This document shows, one piece after another, positions 28,409-37,914 of a stretch of 64,000 nt of DNA (position 1 is its first letter; each line of letters begins with the position of its first letter). The notes beneath the pieces are model-generated. The model saw nothing but the letters and a program-made list of their open reading frames with translations. It searched no databases and had not been told where the DNA came from. A program made the translations under genes and the position numbers. The DNA is from an uncultured Clostridia bacterium. Its GTDB lineage: Bacteria; Bacillota; Clostridia; Oscillospirales; Acutalibacteraceae. The stretch is from the NCBI GenBank assembly GCA_947631705.1, contig CANRMJ010000004.1, forward strand, positions 1 to 64,000. The letters run 5' to 3'.

Positions 28409-29428
28409 TTAAAATTTTATATCTGTGTTATTTTGTGCGTCTTTTTTTATTTCTTCTAAATTAAATGAGGGTTTTCCTCCGACTCTGTCCCTTGCTACCG
28501 TATTTTTAATTTCCTTATAATCTGTTTTGCTGTTTTCAAATTTTTTATTTTCCGCCTCAGCATCGGCGGGAGTTTTTATGCCAGCGCTTTTCCAGTTTTT
28601 CAAAATCTTATCGGCATAGCCGAGTTTGGGCGACGCGGTGTTTTCTTTCATTATTTCAATCGCAAGAGAAATCATTTCAAAGCTGAAATCCTCGCTCCAG
28701 CGCAAAACCATTTCGCGCTGCTTTTGAGTGGGCTTTCTGTGCGTTATTCCCGCAAGCGCCGCAATCTCTTTCCACAATCTGTCGCTGTTTTCAATTGATT
28801 TCAGTTTTTCCTCCGCCGCGGCAACGCTGTCTATTCCCTCTTCCATCCAGTTTTTGGCAATTTTAAGTATGTAAGCCGTGCCCACGGTGCGCCCTTTTTC
28901 ACGCAGCGAACGGCAATATTCAAGAATCATCAAAATTATTTCGCTGCCGAGCCCGTAAAAATTCACCATATTAACAAGCATTTCGCTGTCTTTAAGGCTC
29001 AGCGTTCTTCCCAAAACAGACTGCGCCTCGTTCAGTAAATCGCCTATCTCGTCGTTTTCGTTCGCGGCGTCTGTAATATCCTTTGGCGAAAGTGTCGGCG
29101 GCGCGTCGTCCATCCTTATAACCGCCCTTTCGGGGGCTTTTTCTTCGGAGTCCGCCGGCTGTTCGGGAACGGCGTTCGTGCCGTCTAAAGTTAAAACAAC
29201 TCCCTCGGCAATCCAAAACTCCATAAGCTCCTCCGCGTCGGCAGCAGTAATTCCGAGCGTTTTCGCAATCTGTGAAGACGAGCCTCTGCCTCTGCCGTTT
29301 AAAATAATCAGCAGCGCTTTAAGCTGGTATTCGCTTGCGAGCTTTATATACTTTTCCGTTACGGCGCAGGGCACACTGAAAACGCCGCCGCTCCAAAAAT
29401 CCCCGAAAGGGGCGATACTGTAATCCAT
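28409..29428 (-). CDS. DnaD domain-containing replication initiation protein
   Basis: DnaD-like helices (MLVNMVNFYGLGSEIILMILEYCRSLREKGRTVGTAYILKIAKNWMEEGI); paired with the DnaC-like gene. Confidence 0.88.
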   Translation of the reverse strand: MDYSIAPFGDFWSGGVFSVPCAVTEKYIKLASEYQLKALLIILNGRGRGSSSQIAKTLGITAADAEELMEFWIAEGVVLTLDGTNAVPEQPADSEEKAPERAVIRMDDAPPTLSPKDITDAANENDEIGDLLNEAQSVLGRTLSLKDSEMLVNMVNFYGLGSEIILMILEYCRSLREKGRTVGTAYILKIAKNWMEEGIDSVAAAEEKLKSIENSDRLWKEIAALAGITHRKPTQKQREMVLRWSEDFSFEMISLAIEIMKENTASPKLGYADKILKNWKSAGIKTPADAEAENKKFENSKTDYKEIKNTVARDRVGGKPSFNLEEIKKDAQNNTDIKF

Positions 29429-29602
29429 TAAAATTCCTCTTTAAACCGCCAAACGCTCCCGCTCCGCTCGGCGCAAAGCGTGTTGTTTTTTTCCTAAGTT
29501 CGCTTTCCGCCTCAAGGGCAGACTTCTCATTGTATAAATAATTTTATCAAAAATTGCATATAATGTAAATAGATAAATTAAGCGGATTTTTTTAAATTAG
29601 TA

Positions 29603-29631
29603 TTGACAAACAAATATTCTTTGTTTATAAT
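29603..29631 (+). promoter_or_regulatory. Consensus promoter of tRNA-Gly
   Basis: TTGACA-N17-TATAAT, both hexamers perfect. Confidence 0.8.
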
Positions 29632-29644
29632 TTCATTGCGGAAT

Positions 29645-29720
29645 GCGGATTTAGCTCATCCGGTAGAGCGCCACCTTGCCAAGGTGGAGGTGGCGAGTTC
29701 GAGTCTCGTAATCCGCTCCA
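29645..29720 (+). tRNA. tRNA-Gly(GCC)
   Basis: Cloverleaf GCGGATT...CCTTGCCAAGG anticodon arm...GTTCGAGTC...AATCCGC-T-CCA; CCA encoded. Confidence 0.95.
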
Positions 29721-29724
29721 GAAG

Positions 29725-29748
29725 TGCCATCCGATAAAACGGATGGCA
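29725..29748 (+). terminator. Terminator after tRNA-Gly
   Basis: TGCCATCCG-ATAAAA-CGGATGGCATATTTTTT. Confidence 0.85.
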
Positions 29749-29780
29749 TATTTTTTGAATTGTTGAAAAAGAGGAAGTTT

Positions 29781-32606
29781 ATGAAAACCACCAACACGTT
29801 TAAAAGGCTTTTTAACAGGCTGAAAAGCTCATATTTTGTTGTATACACATTGATTTTTGCACTCGCGGCGGCAATCGTGTTTTTTAGGTTCGCCTTAACG
29901 AAAACCTCTCTCGTTTGGAATCCCGACGGACCGGCGCAGCATTTTGCATCCTTTGTTTATTTCGGCAAGTATTTAAGAGAAATCGCAAGAAGTATACTTG
30001 CCGGCCACCTTGTAATTCCCCAATATGATTTTTCAATCGGTATGGGCTCCGATATTCTATCGGCTCTTCATTACTACGTTATCGGCGATCCTCTTAATCT
30101 TGTTTCGCTGATTATACCGTCAAAATACGCGATTTTCGCTTATTCCGCTCTGGTGCTTTTCAGATTTTATCTTGCCGGACTTGCCTTCTGCGCCCTTGCG
30201 AAATATAAAAGGCTGCCCGTTTTAAACACCGCCGCCGGCTCGCTCATATATATTTTCAGCGGCTACGCTCTCTATTTGGCGATCAGGCACCCTTCTTTCC
30301 TGAACCCTTTCATATATTTCCCGCTTATCATTCTCGGCGCGGAAAAGATTTTTGATAAAAAACGCCCTTATCTCCTTATTTTAACGATTTTCATTTCGGC
30401 TATCAGCAGCTTTTACTTTTTCTATCTTATTTCTCTTTTCACGGTGCTCTATATTTTCATAAGGCTGTTTTTTCAATACAAAGAAAAATTTATCAAAAAC
30501 ACAATTATGTGCTTTTTCAAATTCGGCGGCTGCTGGCTGCTCGGCACTCTTATGGCGTCCGCGATTTTTGTTCCCATAGTATCCGTTTTCCTCTTGTCAG
30601 ACAGAGGCACCGTGGAATACGGGCTTGACGCCTTTTTCCGCCCGTCATACTATCTTAACTTTATGAATGCGTTCACAAGCACCGTTTCACTTGAAAACAG
30701 CGTTTATATGGGCTTTACGGCTCTGTCAATCGGCGGCGTTATTATTCTTTTTATGCAAAAACGCAGCCACCGTTTTCTGAAAACCTCATTTATAATAATG
30801 ACCCTGATGATGATGTTTCCCGTGGTTTGCAAAATCACTAACGGCTTTTCATACGTTGTGAACAGGTGGACTTTTATTTACGGCTTGCTTGCCGCCTTTA
30901 TATTTACCGTTTCAACATCGGAAATCAAAAAAATCACGTTTAAAAAATCTCTTCTGCTCTGCGCCGCGTCGTTCATATATTTTTTCATAACGGTTTCGGC
31001 GAATTCAAGAAGAGCGGAGGGAAATCTTATCTCCGCCGTGATTCTTTTGTTGTTTTCTATAGCCTGCCTTGCGTTTTCCGCTTATCCGTATATAAACAAA
31101 AACATAGCCAAGGCAAAGCTTACACGCGGCTTTAAAGCCTCCGTTCTCTTTCTGACAGTCTTTGCGGTTATGATTAATTCCGTATATTATTACAACATTA
31201 AGGAAAACTCATACATTTCAAACTTTCTCAGCTTTTCCGACGGCGGAAATTTCGCATACGCCAACGGATTTAAAGGTATGCAAAAAATACAAAACACCGA
31301 TTCCGCTATAGAGCGCTATGAGGTGAGAAAAATTGACTTCGGCGATTACAACAACGCTATTTTAAATGAAACGCACGGCACTAATGCCTATTTCAGCCTT
31401 ATGAGCAGTTATCTTACAGGTTTTCAAAAGGAAATGGGCATTGTTTACCGCAACTATTCGATAATAAACGGCTGTTATTGCGACCCGTTTATTCAGACGA
31501 TTGAAAACATAAAATATTTTGCCTCGCCGGCTTGGGTAAAACCGTTATACGGCATAAGCAATGAAAAGCTCTGCGCCATAAAATCCAATCTTCCCGACGG
31601 AGAACATTACGGCGTTTATGAAAATCAAAATTATATTCCCTTCGGCTTTACCTACAAAAACGTGCTCTCTCAGCAGGAATACGATTCTCTCAGCTCCGTA
31701 GACAAGCGCGCCGCCCTCGTTCAGGCTTTAGTGCTTAACGATACAAACGAATTCGCAAACACTTCGGTATCTCAGCTTAACATAAAAAGCAAAAGCTCTC
31801 CCGTAACGCTTGAACCAAATGACGGTATCATTCTTGAAGGCAACAAAATTTATGTTTGGAAAAACGATACGAAAATAACGCTGAAAACCGAAACAGAACC
31901 GAATTGCTTTGTTTATTGTTTGCTGAACAATTTCAGATTTACCGATATGAACAACGAGGAAAAAATGAAACTGTTTGAGCCGGAAGAATACGGCGAGCTT
32001 TCAAAATATGAGCTTACGGAGTTAAAAAATAAAGACATACTTCGGAAAAAGGTTAGATGCTCAAGCGGCTCTCTTTCCGCAAACGGGTTTGAAACAGGTT
32101 TTAACATCGCCACGCCTTATTACGATTATTATAGCGGAATCACCGATTTCACCGTAAATTTCGCATACTGCGATAAGCCGATAGAGGAAATCACTCTAAA
32201 GCTAAAGGCGGGTATATATGAATTTGATTCCATAGAAACCGTCAGCGTGCCTATGGACGGTTTTGAGGAGCAGACTGCCGCTCTCGGCGAGGACACGCTT
32301 GAAAATTTAAGCGTTGAAACAGACCGCGTGAGCGGTGAAATAAACGCGCATACAGACGAATGGCTGTATCTCTCCATTCCTTACAACAAGAACTGGACAG
32401 CGTATGTGGACGGCGAAAAAACTGATATTTTCCGCGCAAACACGGCGTTTTCGGCAATTCATCTGAGCGGCGGGAAACACACGGTTGAGCTTGAATATTC
32501 AAACAAAACAATCTATTATTCCGTTTGTTTAAGCGCTTTGGGCTTTGCCTGTTTCGGTGTTACCGCCGCGGTGTATGAAATTTTAAGAAAAAAGCGCGCC
32601 CGTTAA
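29781..32606 (+). CDS. YfhO family membrane protein (ORF track start 29724; ATG 29781 has the SD)
   Basis: N-terminal polytopic region, NPDGPAQHFASFVYFGKYLREIA...SIGMGSDILSALHYYVIGDPLNL; C-terminal LYLSIPYNKNWTAYVDGEKTDIFRANTAFSAIHLSGGKHTVELEY. Confidence 0.9.
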   Translation: MKTTNTFKRLFNRLKSSYFVVYTLIFALAAAIVFFRFALTKTSLVWNPDGPAQHFASFVYFGKYLREIARSILAGHLVIPQYDFSIGMGSDILSALHYYVIGDPLNLVSLIIPSKYAIFAYSALVLFRFYLAGLAFCALAKYKRLPVLNTAAGSLIYIFSGYALYLAIRHPSFLNPFIYFPLIILGAEKIFDKKRPYLLILTIFISAISSFYFFYLISLFTVLYIFIRLFFQYKEKFIKNTIMCFFKFGGCWLLGTLMASAIFVPIVSVFLLSDRGTVEYGLDAFFRPSYYLNFMNAFTSTVSLENSVYMGFTALSIGGVIILFMQKRSHRFLKTSFIIMTLMMMFPVVCKITNGFSYVVNRWTFIYGLLAAFIFTVSTSEIKKITFKKSLLLCAASFIYFFITVSANSRRAEGNLISAVILLLFSIACLAFSAYPYINKNIAKAKLTRGFKASVLFLTVFAVMINSVYYYNIKENSYISNFLSFSDGGNFAYANGFKGMQKIQNTDSAIERYEVRKIDFGDYNNAILNETHGTNAYFSLMSSYLTGFQKEMGIVYRNYSIINGCYCDPFIQTIENIKYFASPAWVKPLYGISNEKLCAIKSNLPDGEHYGVYENQNYIPFGFTYKNVLSQQEYDSLSSVDKRAALVQALVLNDTNEFANTSVSQLNIKSKSSPVTLEPNDGIILEGNKIYVWKNDTKITLKTETEPNCFVYCLLNNFRFTDMNNEEKMKLFEPEEYGELSKYELTELKNKDILRKKVRCSSGSLSANGFETGFNIATPYYDYYSGITDFTVNFAYCDKPIEEITLKLKAGIYEFDSIETVSVPMDGFEEQTAALGEDTLENLSVETDRVSGEINAHTDEWLYLSIPYNKNWTAYVDGEKTDIFRANTAFSAIHLSGGKHTVELEYSNKTIYYSVCLSALGFACFGVTAAVYEILRKKRAR

Positions 32607-32623
32607 AATTTTAATAAAAATAA

Positions 32624-32651
32624 CAAAGCGCCTGCCGCAGCAGACGCTTTG
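32624..32651. terminator. Terminator hairpin between the YfhO gene and the tRNA pair
   Basis: CAAAGCGCCTGC-CGCA-GCAGACGCTTTG, near-perfect. Confidence 0.7.
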
Positions 32652-32657
32652 ATTGAT

Positions 32658-32732
32658 TGGTGACCCGGACGAGAATTGAACTCGTGTTACCGCCGTGAAA
32701 GGGCGGTGTCTTAACCTCTTGACCACCGGGCC
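32658..32732 (-). tRNA. tRNA-Glu(TTC)
   Basis: Minus strand GGCCCGGTGGTCAAGAGGTTAAGACACCGCCCTTTCACGGCGGTAACACGAGTTCAATTCTCGTCCGGGTCACCA. Confidence 0.95.
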
Positions 32733-32734
32733 GT

Positions 32735-32811
32735 TGGTGGCTTTAACTGGATTCGAACCAGTGACACTGCGGGTATGAACCGCATGCTCTAGCCAACTGA
32801 GCTATAAAGCC
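32735..32811 (-). tRNA. tRNA-Met(CAT)
   Basis: Minus strand GGCTTTATAGCTCAGTTGGCTAGAGCATGCGGTTCATACCCGCAGTGTCACTGGTTCGAATCCAGTTAAAGCCACCA. Confidence 0.93.
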
Positions 32812-32839
32812 ATATATTCGGCTTTTTCAAGCAAGATTG

Positions 32840-32868
32840 ATTATATTATATAATATTAGGTTTGTCAA
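32840..32868 (-). promoter_or_regulatory. Consensus promoter for the tRNA-Met/tRNA-Glu unit
   Basis: Minus strand TTGACA-N17-TATAAT, both hexamers perfect. Confidence 0.8.
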
Positions 32869-33080
32869 CACTTTTTTTCAACGTAAAGGCTCCGTGTTTA
32901 ATAAAATCGGCATAAAAACGAAGAAAATCAAACATTTATTTGATATGTTTCCCCTAATATGGTATTATATACTTAGATTTAAAAAATCGCGCGCGTTAAT
33001 CAGCGCCGCCGCGGCAGGGAAGTGATTTTACGGACAAAATTAATGAAACGCAGAAAAAAGTTCTTGAATATATAAAAGAC

Positions 33081-33620
33081 GTGATTTCCGAAAGAGGGTT
33101 TGCTCCCTCGGTTCGTGAAATCGGCAAAGCCGCGGGGCTTAAATCCACCTCCACGGTGCAATATAATCTCAACGCGCTTGAACGCGCGGGCTACATAGAG
33201 CGCGACCCGTATTTGAAACGCACCATACGCCTTGCGAACACAACGCTCAGATCGGTGCCCGTTCCTGTTTTGGGAACCGTTACGGCAGGCGCGCCTATTC
33301 TTGCGGTTGAACAGATTGAGGAATATATTCCCGTTGCAATGAGAAAGGACGGCGATTATTTTGCCCTGCACGTTAGGGGCGATTCAATGATAAACGCCCA
33401 TATTGTAGACGGCGATATCGTTATAGCCGAAAAAACGCCCGTTGCGTCAAACGGCGATATAATCATCGCGCTTATCGGCGAAGAGGCAACCGTTAAAAGA
33501 TTTTTTAAGGAAAACGGCCACTTTCGGCTACAGCCCGAAAACGAGCTTTACGAGCCCATTATAACAGACGAGCTGACGGTGCTTGGCAAGGTTGCCGCCA
33601 TTATCAGAAATTATTACTAA
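33081..33620 (+). CDS. lexA: LexA repressor; conserved N-terminus extends upstream to ~33030 (TDKINETQKKVLEYIKD...)
   Basis: SERGFAPSVREIGKAAGLKSTSTVQYNLNALERAGYIERDP; VPVLGTVTAGAPILAVEQIEEYIPV; VRGDSMINAHIVDGDIVIAEK. Confidence 0.95.
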   Translation: MISERGFAPSVREIGKAAGLKSTSTVQYNLNALERAGYIERDPYLKRTIRLANTTLRSVPVPVLGTVTAGAPILAVEQIEEYIPVAMRKDGDYFALHVRGDSMINAHIVDGDIVIAEKTPVASNGDIIIALIGEEATVKRFFKENGHFRLQPENELYEPIITDELTVLGKVAAIIRNYY

Positions 33621-33632
33621 GGAGTTGCTAAT

Positions 33633-34451
33633 ATGAGCGATTGTAATCACGACTGCTCGGCGTGCTCAAAAAAATGCGCCGACGCTAAAAACGAACAGAG
33701 CTTTCTTAAGCCCGCCAATAAATATTCGGATATAAAAAAGGTTATAGGCATTGTGAGCGGCAAAGGCGGAGTGGGCAAAAGCTTGGTTTCCTGCCTGCTG
33801 GCGTGCAAATGCGCTTCACTCGGTCTTAAAGTCGGTATTCTGGACGCCGATATAACAGGCCCCTCCGTTCCCAAATCTTTCGGCATAACAGAAAGAGCTA
33901 TGCAAGACGGCGAATGCCTGCTGCCCTCCGTAACAAAAAACTCAATCAAAATAATGAGCGTTAATCTTTTGCTTGAAAATGAAAGCACTCCCGTTGTTTG
34001 GCGCGGCCCCGTTATCAGCGGAGTTATAGAGCAGTTTTGGAGCGATGTTCGCTGGGGCGAGCTTGACTATTTATTTGTTGATATGCCTCCCGGCACGGGC
34101 GACGTTGCGCTGACTGTTTTCCAAAGTTTGCCGATAGACGGAATCGTTATCGTTTCCACACCGCAGGATTTGGTTAAAATGATAGTTGCCAAAGCGTTTA
34201 ATATGGCAAAAATGATGAACGTGCCCGTATTGGGTCTTATTGAAAATATGAGCTATTACACTTGCCCCGACTGCGGCAAAAAGCTTGAAATTTTCGGAAA
34301 ATCAAAGATTGATGAAACGGCAAACGAGCTTGGAGTGCCCGTGCTCGCAAAGCTGCCCGTTTCTCCCGAGCTCAACAGCCTTGTTGACGAGGGCAAAATC
34401 GAAAACGCCGAATGCTCCGAGCTTGATGATTTCGCGGACGCGCTGAAATGA
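33633..34451 (+). CDS. Mrp/NBP35 family P-loop iron-sulfur carrier protein
   Basis: N-terminal CNHDCSACSKKC; IGIVSGKGGVGKSLVSCLLA; DMPPGTGDVALTVFQSLPIDGIVIVSTPQDLV; CPDCG. Confidence 0.93.
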   Translation: MSDCNHDCSACSKKCADAKNEQSFLKPANKYSDIKKVIGIVSGKGGVGKSLVSCLLACKCASLGLKVGILDADITGPSVPKSFGITERAMQDGECLLPSVTKNSIKIMSVNLLLENESTPVVWRGPVISGVIEQFWSDVRWGELDYLFVDMPPGTGDVALTVFQSLPIDGIVIVSTPQDLVKMIVAKAFNMAKMMNVPVLGLIENMSYYTCPDCGKKLEIFGKSKIDETANELGVPVLAKLPVSPELNSLVDEGKIENAECSELDDFADALK

Positions 34452-34463
34452 GAGGAGATAACA

Positions 34464-34961
34464 ATGTCTAAACGGGAAGACTATATTTCATGGGATGAAT
34501 ATTTTATGGGCGTTGCCCTGCTTTCGGCAATGAGGAGCAAAGACCCAAACACACAGGTTGGCGCCTGCATTGTAAATTCCGACAACAGAATAGTCAGCGT
34601 GGGCTACAACGGTTTTCCCCGCGGCTGCTCAGACGAAACGTTTCCGTGGGAGAGAACGGCAAGCAATCAAAACGAAACAAAATATCCGTTTGTGTGCCAT
34701 GCCGAGCTTAACGCGATTCTTAATTCAAACGGCAGGGATATGCGCGGCGCGAGAATTTACGTTGCGCTTTTCCCGTGCAACGAATGCGCGAAATCAATCA
34801 TTCAGGCCGGAATTTCCGAGGTTATTTACATAAGCGACAAATACGCCGACACGGATAACTGCCGCGCAAGCAAATTAATGCTTCAGGCGGCGGGAGTTAA
34901 GCTGACTAAATTTACGAGCGATAAAAAAATAGAATTTGATTTTGACGAAGAGAAAGTATAA
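34464..34961 (+). CDS. dCMP deaminase (ComEB-like)
   Basis: [40 protein letters not shown]...[10 protein letters not shown]...[16 protein letters not shown]. Confidence 0.93.
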   Translation: MSKREDYISWDEYFMGVALLSAMRSKDPNTQVGACIVNSDNRIVSVGYNGFPRGCSDETFPWERTASNQNETKYPFVCHAELNAILNSNGRDMRGARIYVALFPCNECAKSIIQAGISEVIYISDKYADTDNCRASKLMLQAAGVKLTKFTSDKKIEFDFDEEKV

Positions 34962-34964
34962 AAT

Positions 34965-35555
34965 ATGGAGATTGATATATACGATTTTGACAACACGATA
35001 GTTCCGTTTGACAGCGGCTCGCTTTTTGCGCTTTACTGCCTTATTCACTATCCTTGGGTAATCATTTGCCTGCCCGTTATTATGATTTTCGCATTGCTTG
35101 CCGTTTTGCGGATAATCAACTTCACGGCTTTTAAAAAAATATGCTTTATGTTTGTGCCGCTCGTGCCGCTTGAAAAGGCGGTAAAAGGCTTTTGGAACAG
35201 GCATGAAAAGCAGGTTAACAAGTGGTTTTACAAAAGAAAGCGCGAATGTGTTATTATCAGCGCGTCGCCGGATTTTCTTCTTGAGGAAATATCAAAAAGG
35301 CTTTCGTTCAACTTCCTTATCTGCACGCGCCACAACAGAAAAACAGGCGCGATAATCGGCGAAAACTGCCGAGGCAATGAAAAGGTTCGCCTTTTTAACG
35401 AAAAATTTCCAAACGCAAAGGTTATAGACGTCTATTCCGACTCTTTAAAGCATGACAGACCGATTTTTTCCCTTGCGACAGGTCAGTGCTATCACGTTGT
35501 AAAGGGCGAGCTTGAACCGTTTGATTTCGGTGAAAAATACGCGGAAATCAAATAA
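34965..35555 (+). CDS. HAD-IB family phosphatase
   Basis: IDIYDFDNTIVPFDSGSLF; IISASPDFLLEEISKRL; YSDSLKHDRPIFSLA. Confidence 0.82.
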   Translation: MEIDIYDFDNTIVPFDSGSLFALYCLIHYPWVIICLPVIMIFALLAVLRIINFTAFKKICFMFVPLVPLEKAVKGFWNRHEKQVNKWFYKRKRECVIISASPDFLLEEISKRLSFNFLICTRHNRKTGAIIGENCRGNEKVRLFNEKFPNAKVIDVYSDSLKHDRPIFSLATGQCYHVVKGELEPFDFGEKYAEIK

Positions 35556-35637
35556 TCTCTTTCAACGGTCAGCGTCAAGGCGCGCTCAGCGCGAAAACGC
35601 AATGTAAATATTATCATTTTCAGAGGCACGGTTTAAC

Positions 35638-36900
35638 ATGAAAAAATCTGCAATAATTATAATAACGGCATTCATTCTTCTCACACTCGTTTTTACTGCG
35701 GGCTGCACTCCGAAAAACGAAGAAACAACAGAACAGTATTCGGTTTACGAAGCGGACGGTATGATAGACAGGGAGCGCAGAGACAGGATTTTGCTTGCCG
35801 AGCTTGTTGATGAGGATTTTCACCTCTACGCGGAGGGCGATTACGTTATCCTTGTTCACAACGATCAGGAAACCGAGTTTTCGGATTGGAGCCGCAACAT
35901 TTCCAAGGAACCGCCGCAGATGTACTATTACGATTTTAACGGCGACGGTGAAAAGGAGCTGCTGATAAGAGCGTTTGAGGATACCGACGAAAAAACGGGC
36001 GAATCGGTTTACTGCCTTTATGCGCTTATGCCGAGCGAGAACAGCAACGGCGAATACGATTACACTGTTTGCTACGGCGGGCGTTCCTCTTGGCACACAA
36101 CGTTTTCCGAAAAGGTAATTATGGAAATGACTCAGCCCGCAAGCTGCAACAAAAGGCTGCAATTTGTTATGGCAAACAGCTACGATTCAACCGCCTACGA
36201 CACTGCCACAGGTCTTCTTACTGAGGGCAGGGCGTGGTATGCGGAGGCGCTTTCCGACGGCAAAGGGAATTACTACAACTTCACCGACTGGACCGAAGGA
36301 CTCGGAACATTCATAATAAATGAAGACGATATGAGCATAAAGGTTGAAATAAACATTTATGTTTCATATAATGAAGTGGACTCGTTGCAAAAAATAGGGC
36401 ATATAAACTGCGGCATAGAGCTTAAGGGCTCAACTTTTGACGTTGCCCAGCGCAGTGTAAACTTCACAACCGATGATAAATACGTTGTTTCAAATCCGCG
36501 CATCACAGCCGAAAAGCCGTGGCAATACACCGTTACAAACACCGGCGGCTACAGTGCGAGCGACAAAACGATAGATAATTTCTCGATAACGATAACACCG
36601 AGCGACTCAAAAGCGGGCGAACAGACCTCGTTCGCCGCCGGCACGGGAGAATTGAGAGCTGTGGACAGAGTTGTTTTTGAAAACAGCAAAATAACGTTTT
36701 ACGCAAAAAGCGGCTACACCTTTTCGGATTCGGTTGTTAAAAACAGAAAATATACCGTTACCGCCGTTGGGTCAAAAAAAGTTGAGGCTGCTTATTCCGC
36801 CGCAATTTCGCAAAGCGACGGCGTTCAAACGCTCGTTATAACGCTTGATAAAAGCTATCCCATAACGGAAATGAAAACGGTTTCCGTTGCGTTCGGATAA
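35638..36900 (+). CDS. Putative lipoprotein of unknown function
   Basis: Signal peptide with lipobox-like TAGC; YYYDFNGDGEKELLIRAFE. Confidence 0.75.
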   Translation: MKKSAIIIITAFILLTLVFTAGCTPKNEETTEQYSVYEADGMIDRERRDRILLAELVDEDFHLYAEGDYVILVHNDQETEFSDWSRNISKEPPQMYYYDFNGDGEKELLIRAFEDTDEKTGESVYCLYALMPSENSNGEYDYTVCYGGRSSWHTTFSEKVIMEMTQPASCNKRLQFVMANSYDSTAYDTATGLLTEGRAWYAEALSDGKGNYYNFTDWTEGLGTFIINEDDMSIKVEINIYVSYNEVDSLQKIGHINCGIELKGSTFDVAQRSVNFTTDDKYVVSNPRITAEKPWQYTVTNTGGYSASDKTIDNFSITITPSDSKAGEQTSFAAGTGELRAVDRVVFENSKITFYAKSGYTFSDSVVKNRKYTVTAVGSKKVEAAYSAAISQSDGVQTLVITLDKSYPITEMKTVSVAFG

Positions 36901-36949
36901 TGATTTTCTAAAGTTTTTATAAATTGGTTCATAATAATAATGTTGATTA

Positions 36950-36978
36950 TTGAAGACAAACACTTGTTATGATATAAT
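36950..36978 (+). promoter_or_regulatory. Promoter upstream of the degV-family gene
   Basis: TTGAAG-N17-TATAAT. Confidence 0.65.
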
Positions 36979-37015
36979 GGCTTAGCTTGCAATCGCTAAT
37001 GAAAGGGGAAACAAA

Positions 37016-37864
37016 ATGGAAGTTGTTATTACCGCAGATTCCACGTGCGATTTACCCGGTTATATTATTAAAGAAAACGGTATAAATATCTTTCCTCTCT
37101 CTATCCTTTTGGGCGTTAATTCTTATCTTGACGGTATTGAAATTCACGCTCCCGACATTTATGAATACGTTAAAAAAACCGGCGAGCTGCCCAAAACCTC
37201 GGCGGTTACTCCGACTCAGTACGAAAAGGTTTTTTCCGAAATAACATCGCGCGGAGCGGCTGTTGTTCATATCGGTTTATCTTCTGCAATTTCATCAAGC
37301 TTTCAAAACGCCTCGGCAGTTGCGGCTAATTATGAAAACGTTTACTGCGTGGATTCAAAAAGCCTTTGCACGGCTATGGGTTTGCTTGTTTTGAAAGCGT
37401 GCGATTTAAGAAACAGCGGCTTTGACGCAATTCAGATCGCCGCACGAATAAAGAGCCTTGTTTCAAAGGTTCACACAACTTTTGTTTTAGACACGCTTGA
37501 ATATCTTCACAAGGGCGGGCGATGCAGCGGCATTGCCAGATTCGGCGCAAACGTGCTTTCTCTCAAGCCGTCAATTTCGGTAAGCACCGAAACGGGCAAG
37601 CTTGATGTTGCAAAAAAATACCGAGGCAAAATAGAAAGCGTTTACAGGCACTATATTTCAGACTGTATGGACGGCGCTAAAAACGCCGATAAATCACGCC
37701 TTGTTGTGGCAAACTCAGGCAATGTTAACGGCGAAATAATTGAATACGCAAGAAACGCCGCGCTCAAAAACGGCTTTAAGGAGGTTATCACCGCCACGGC
37801 GGGCTGCACGATATCATCTCACTGCGGGCCGGGAACGCTTGCGATTTTCTATATGGATGAATAA
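37016..37864 (+). CDS. DegV family fatty-acid-binding protein
   Basis: VVITADSTCDLPGYIIKENGINIFPLSILLG; TSAVTPTQYEKVF; LDTLEYLHKGGRCSGIARFGANVLSLKPSISV. Confidence 0.93.
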   Translation: MEVVITADSTCDLPGYIIKENGINIFPLSILLGVNSYLDGIEIHAPDIYEYVKKTGELPKTSAVTPTQYEKVFSEITSRGAAVVHIGLSSAISSSFQNASAVAANYENVYCVDSKSLCTAMGLLVLKACDLRNSGFDAIQIAARIKSLVSKVHTTFVLDTLEYLHKGGRCSGIARFGANVLSLKPSISVSTETGKLDVAKKYRGKIESVYRHYISDCMDGAKNADKSRLVVANSGNVNGEIIEYARNAALKNGFKEVITATAGCTISSHCGPGTLAIFYMDE

Positions 37865-37872
37865 TCAACAAG

Positions 37873-37901
37873 AGCATGACTTGCTTTGCGGGTCATGCTT
37901 T
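37873..37901 (+). terminator. Terminator after the degV-family gene
   Basis: AGCATGAC...GTCATGCTTTTTT. Confidence 0.7.
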
Positions 37902-37914
37902 TTTCGGAGGAAAA

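Noticed and set aside
32812-33020. LexA/SOS box upstream of lexA
   Set aside because: No convincing CGAAC-N4-GTTCG-like palindrome found by eye in the region.
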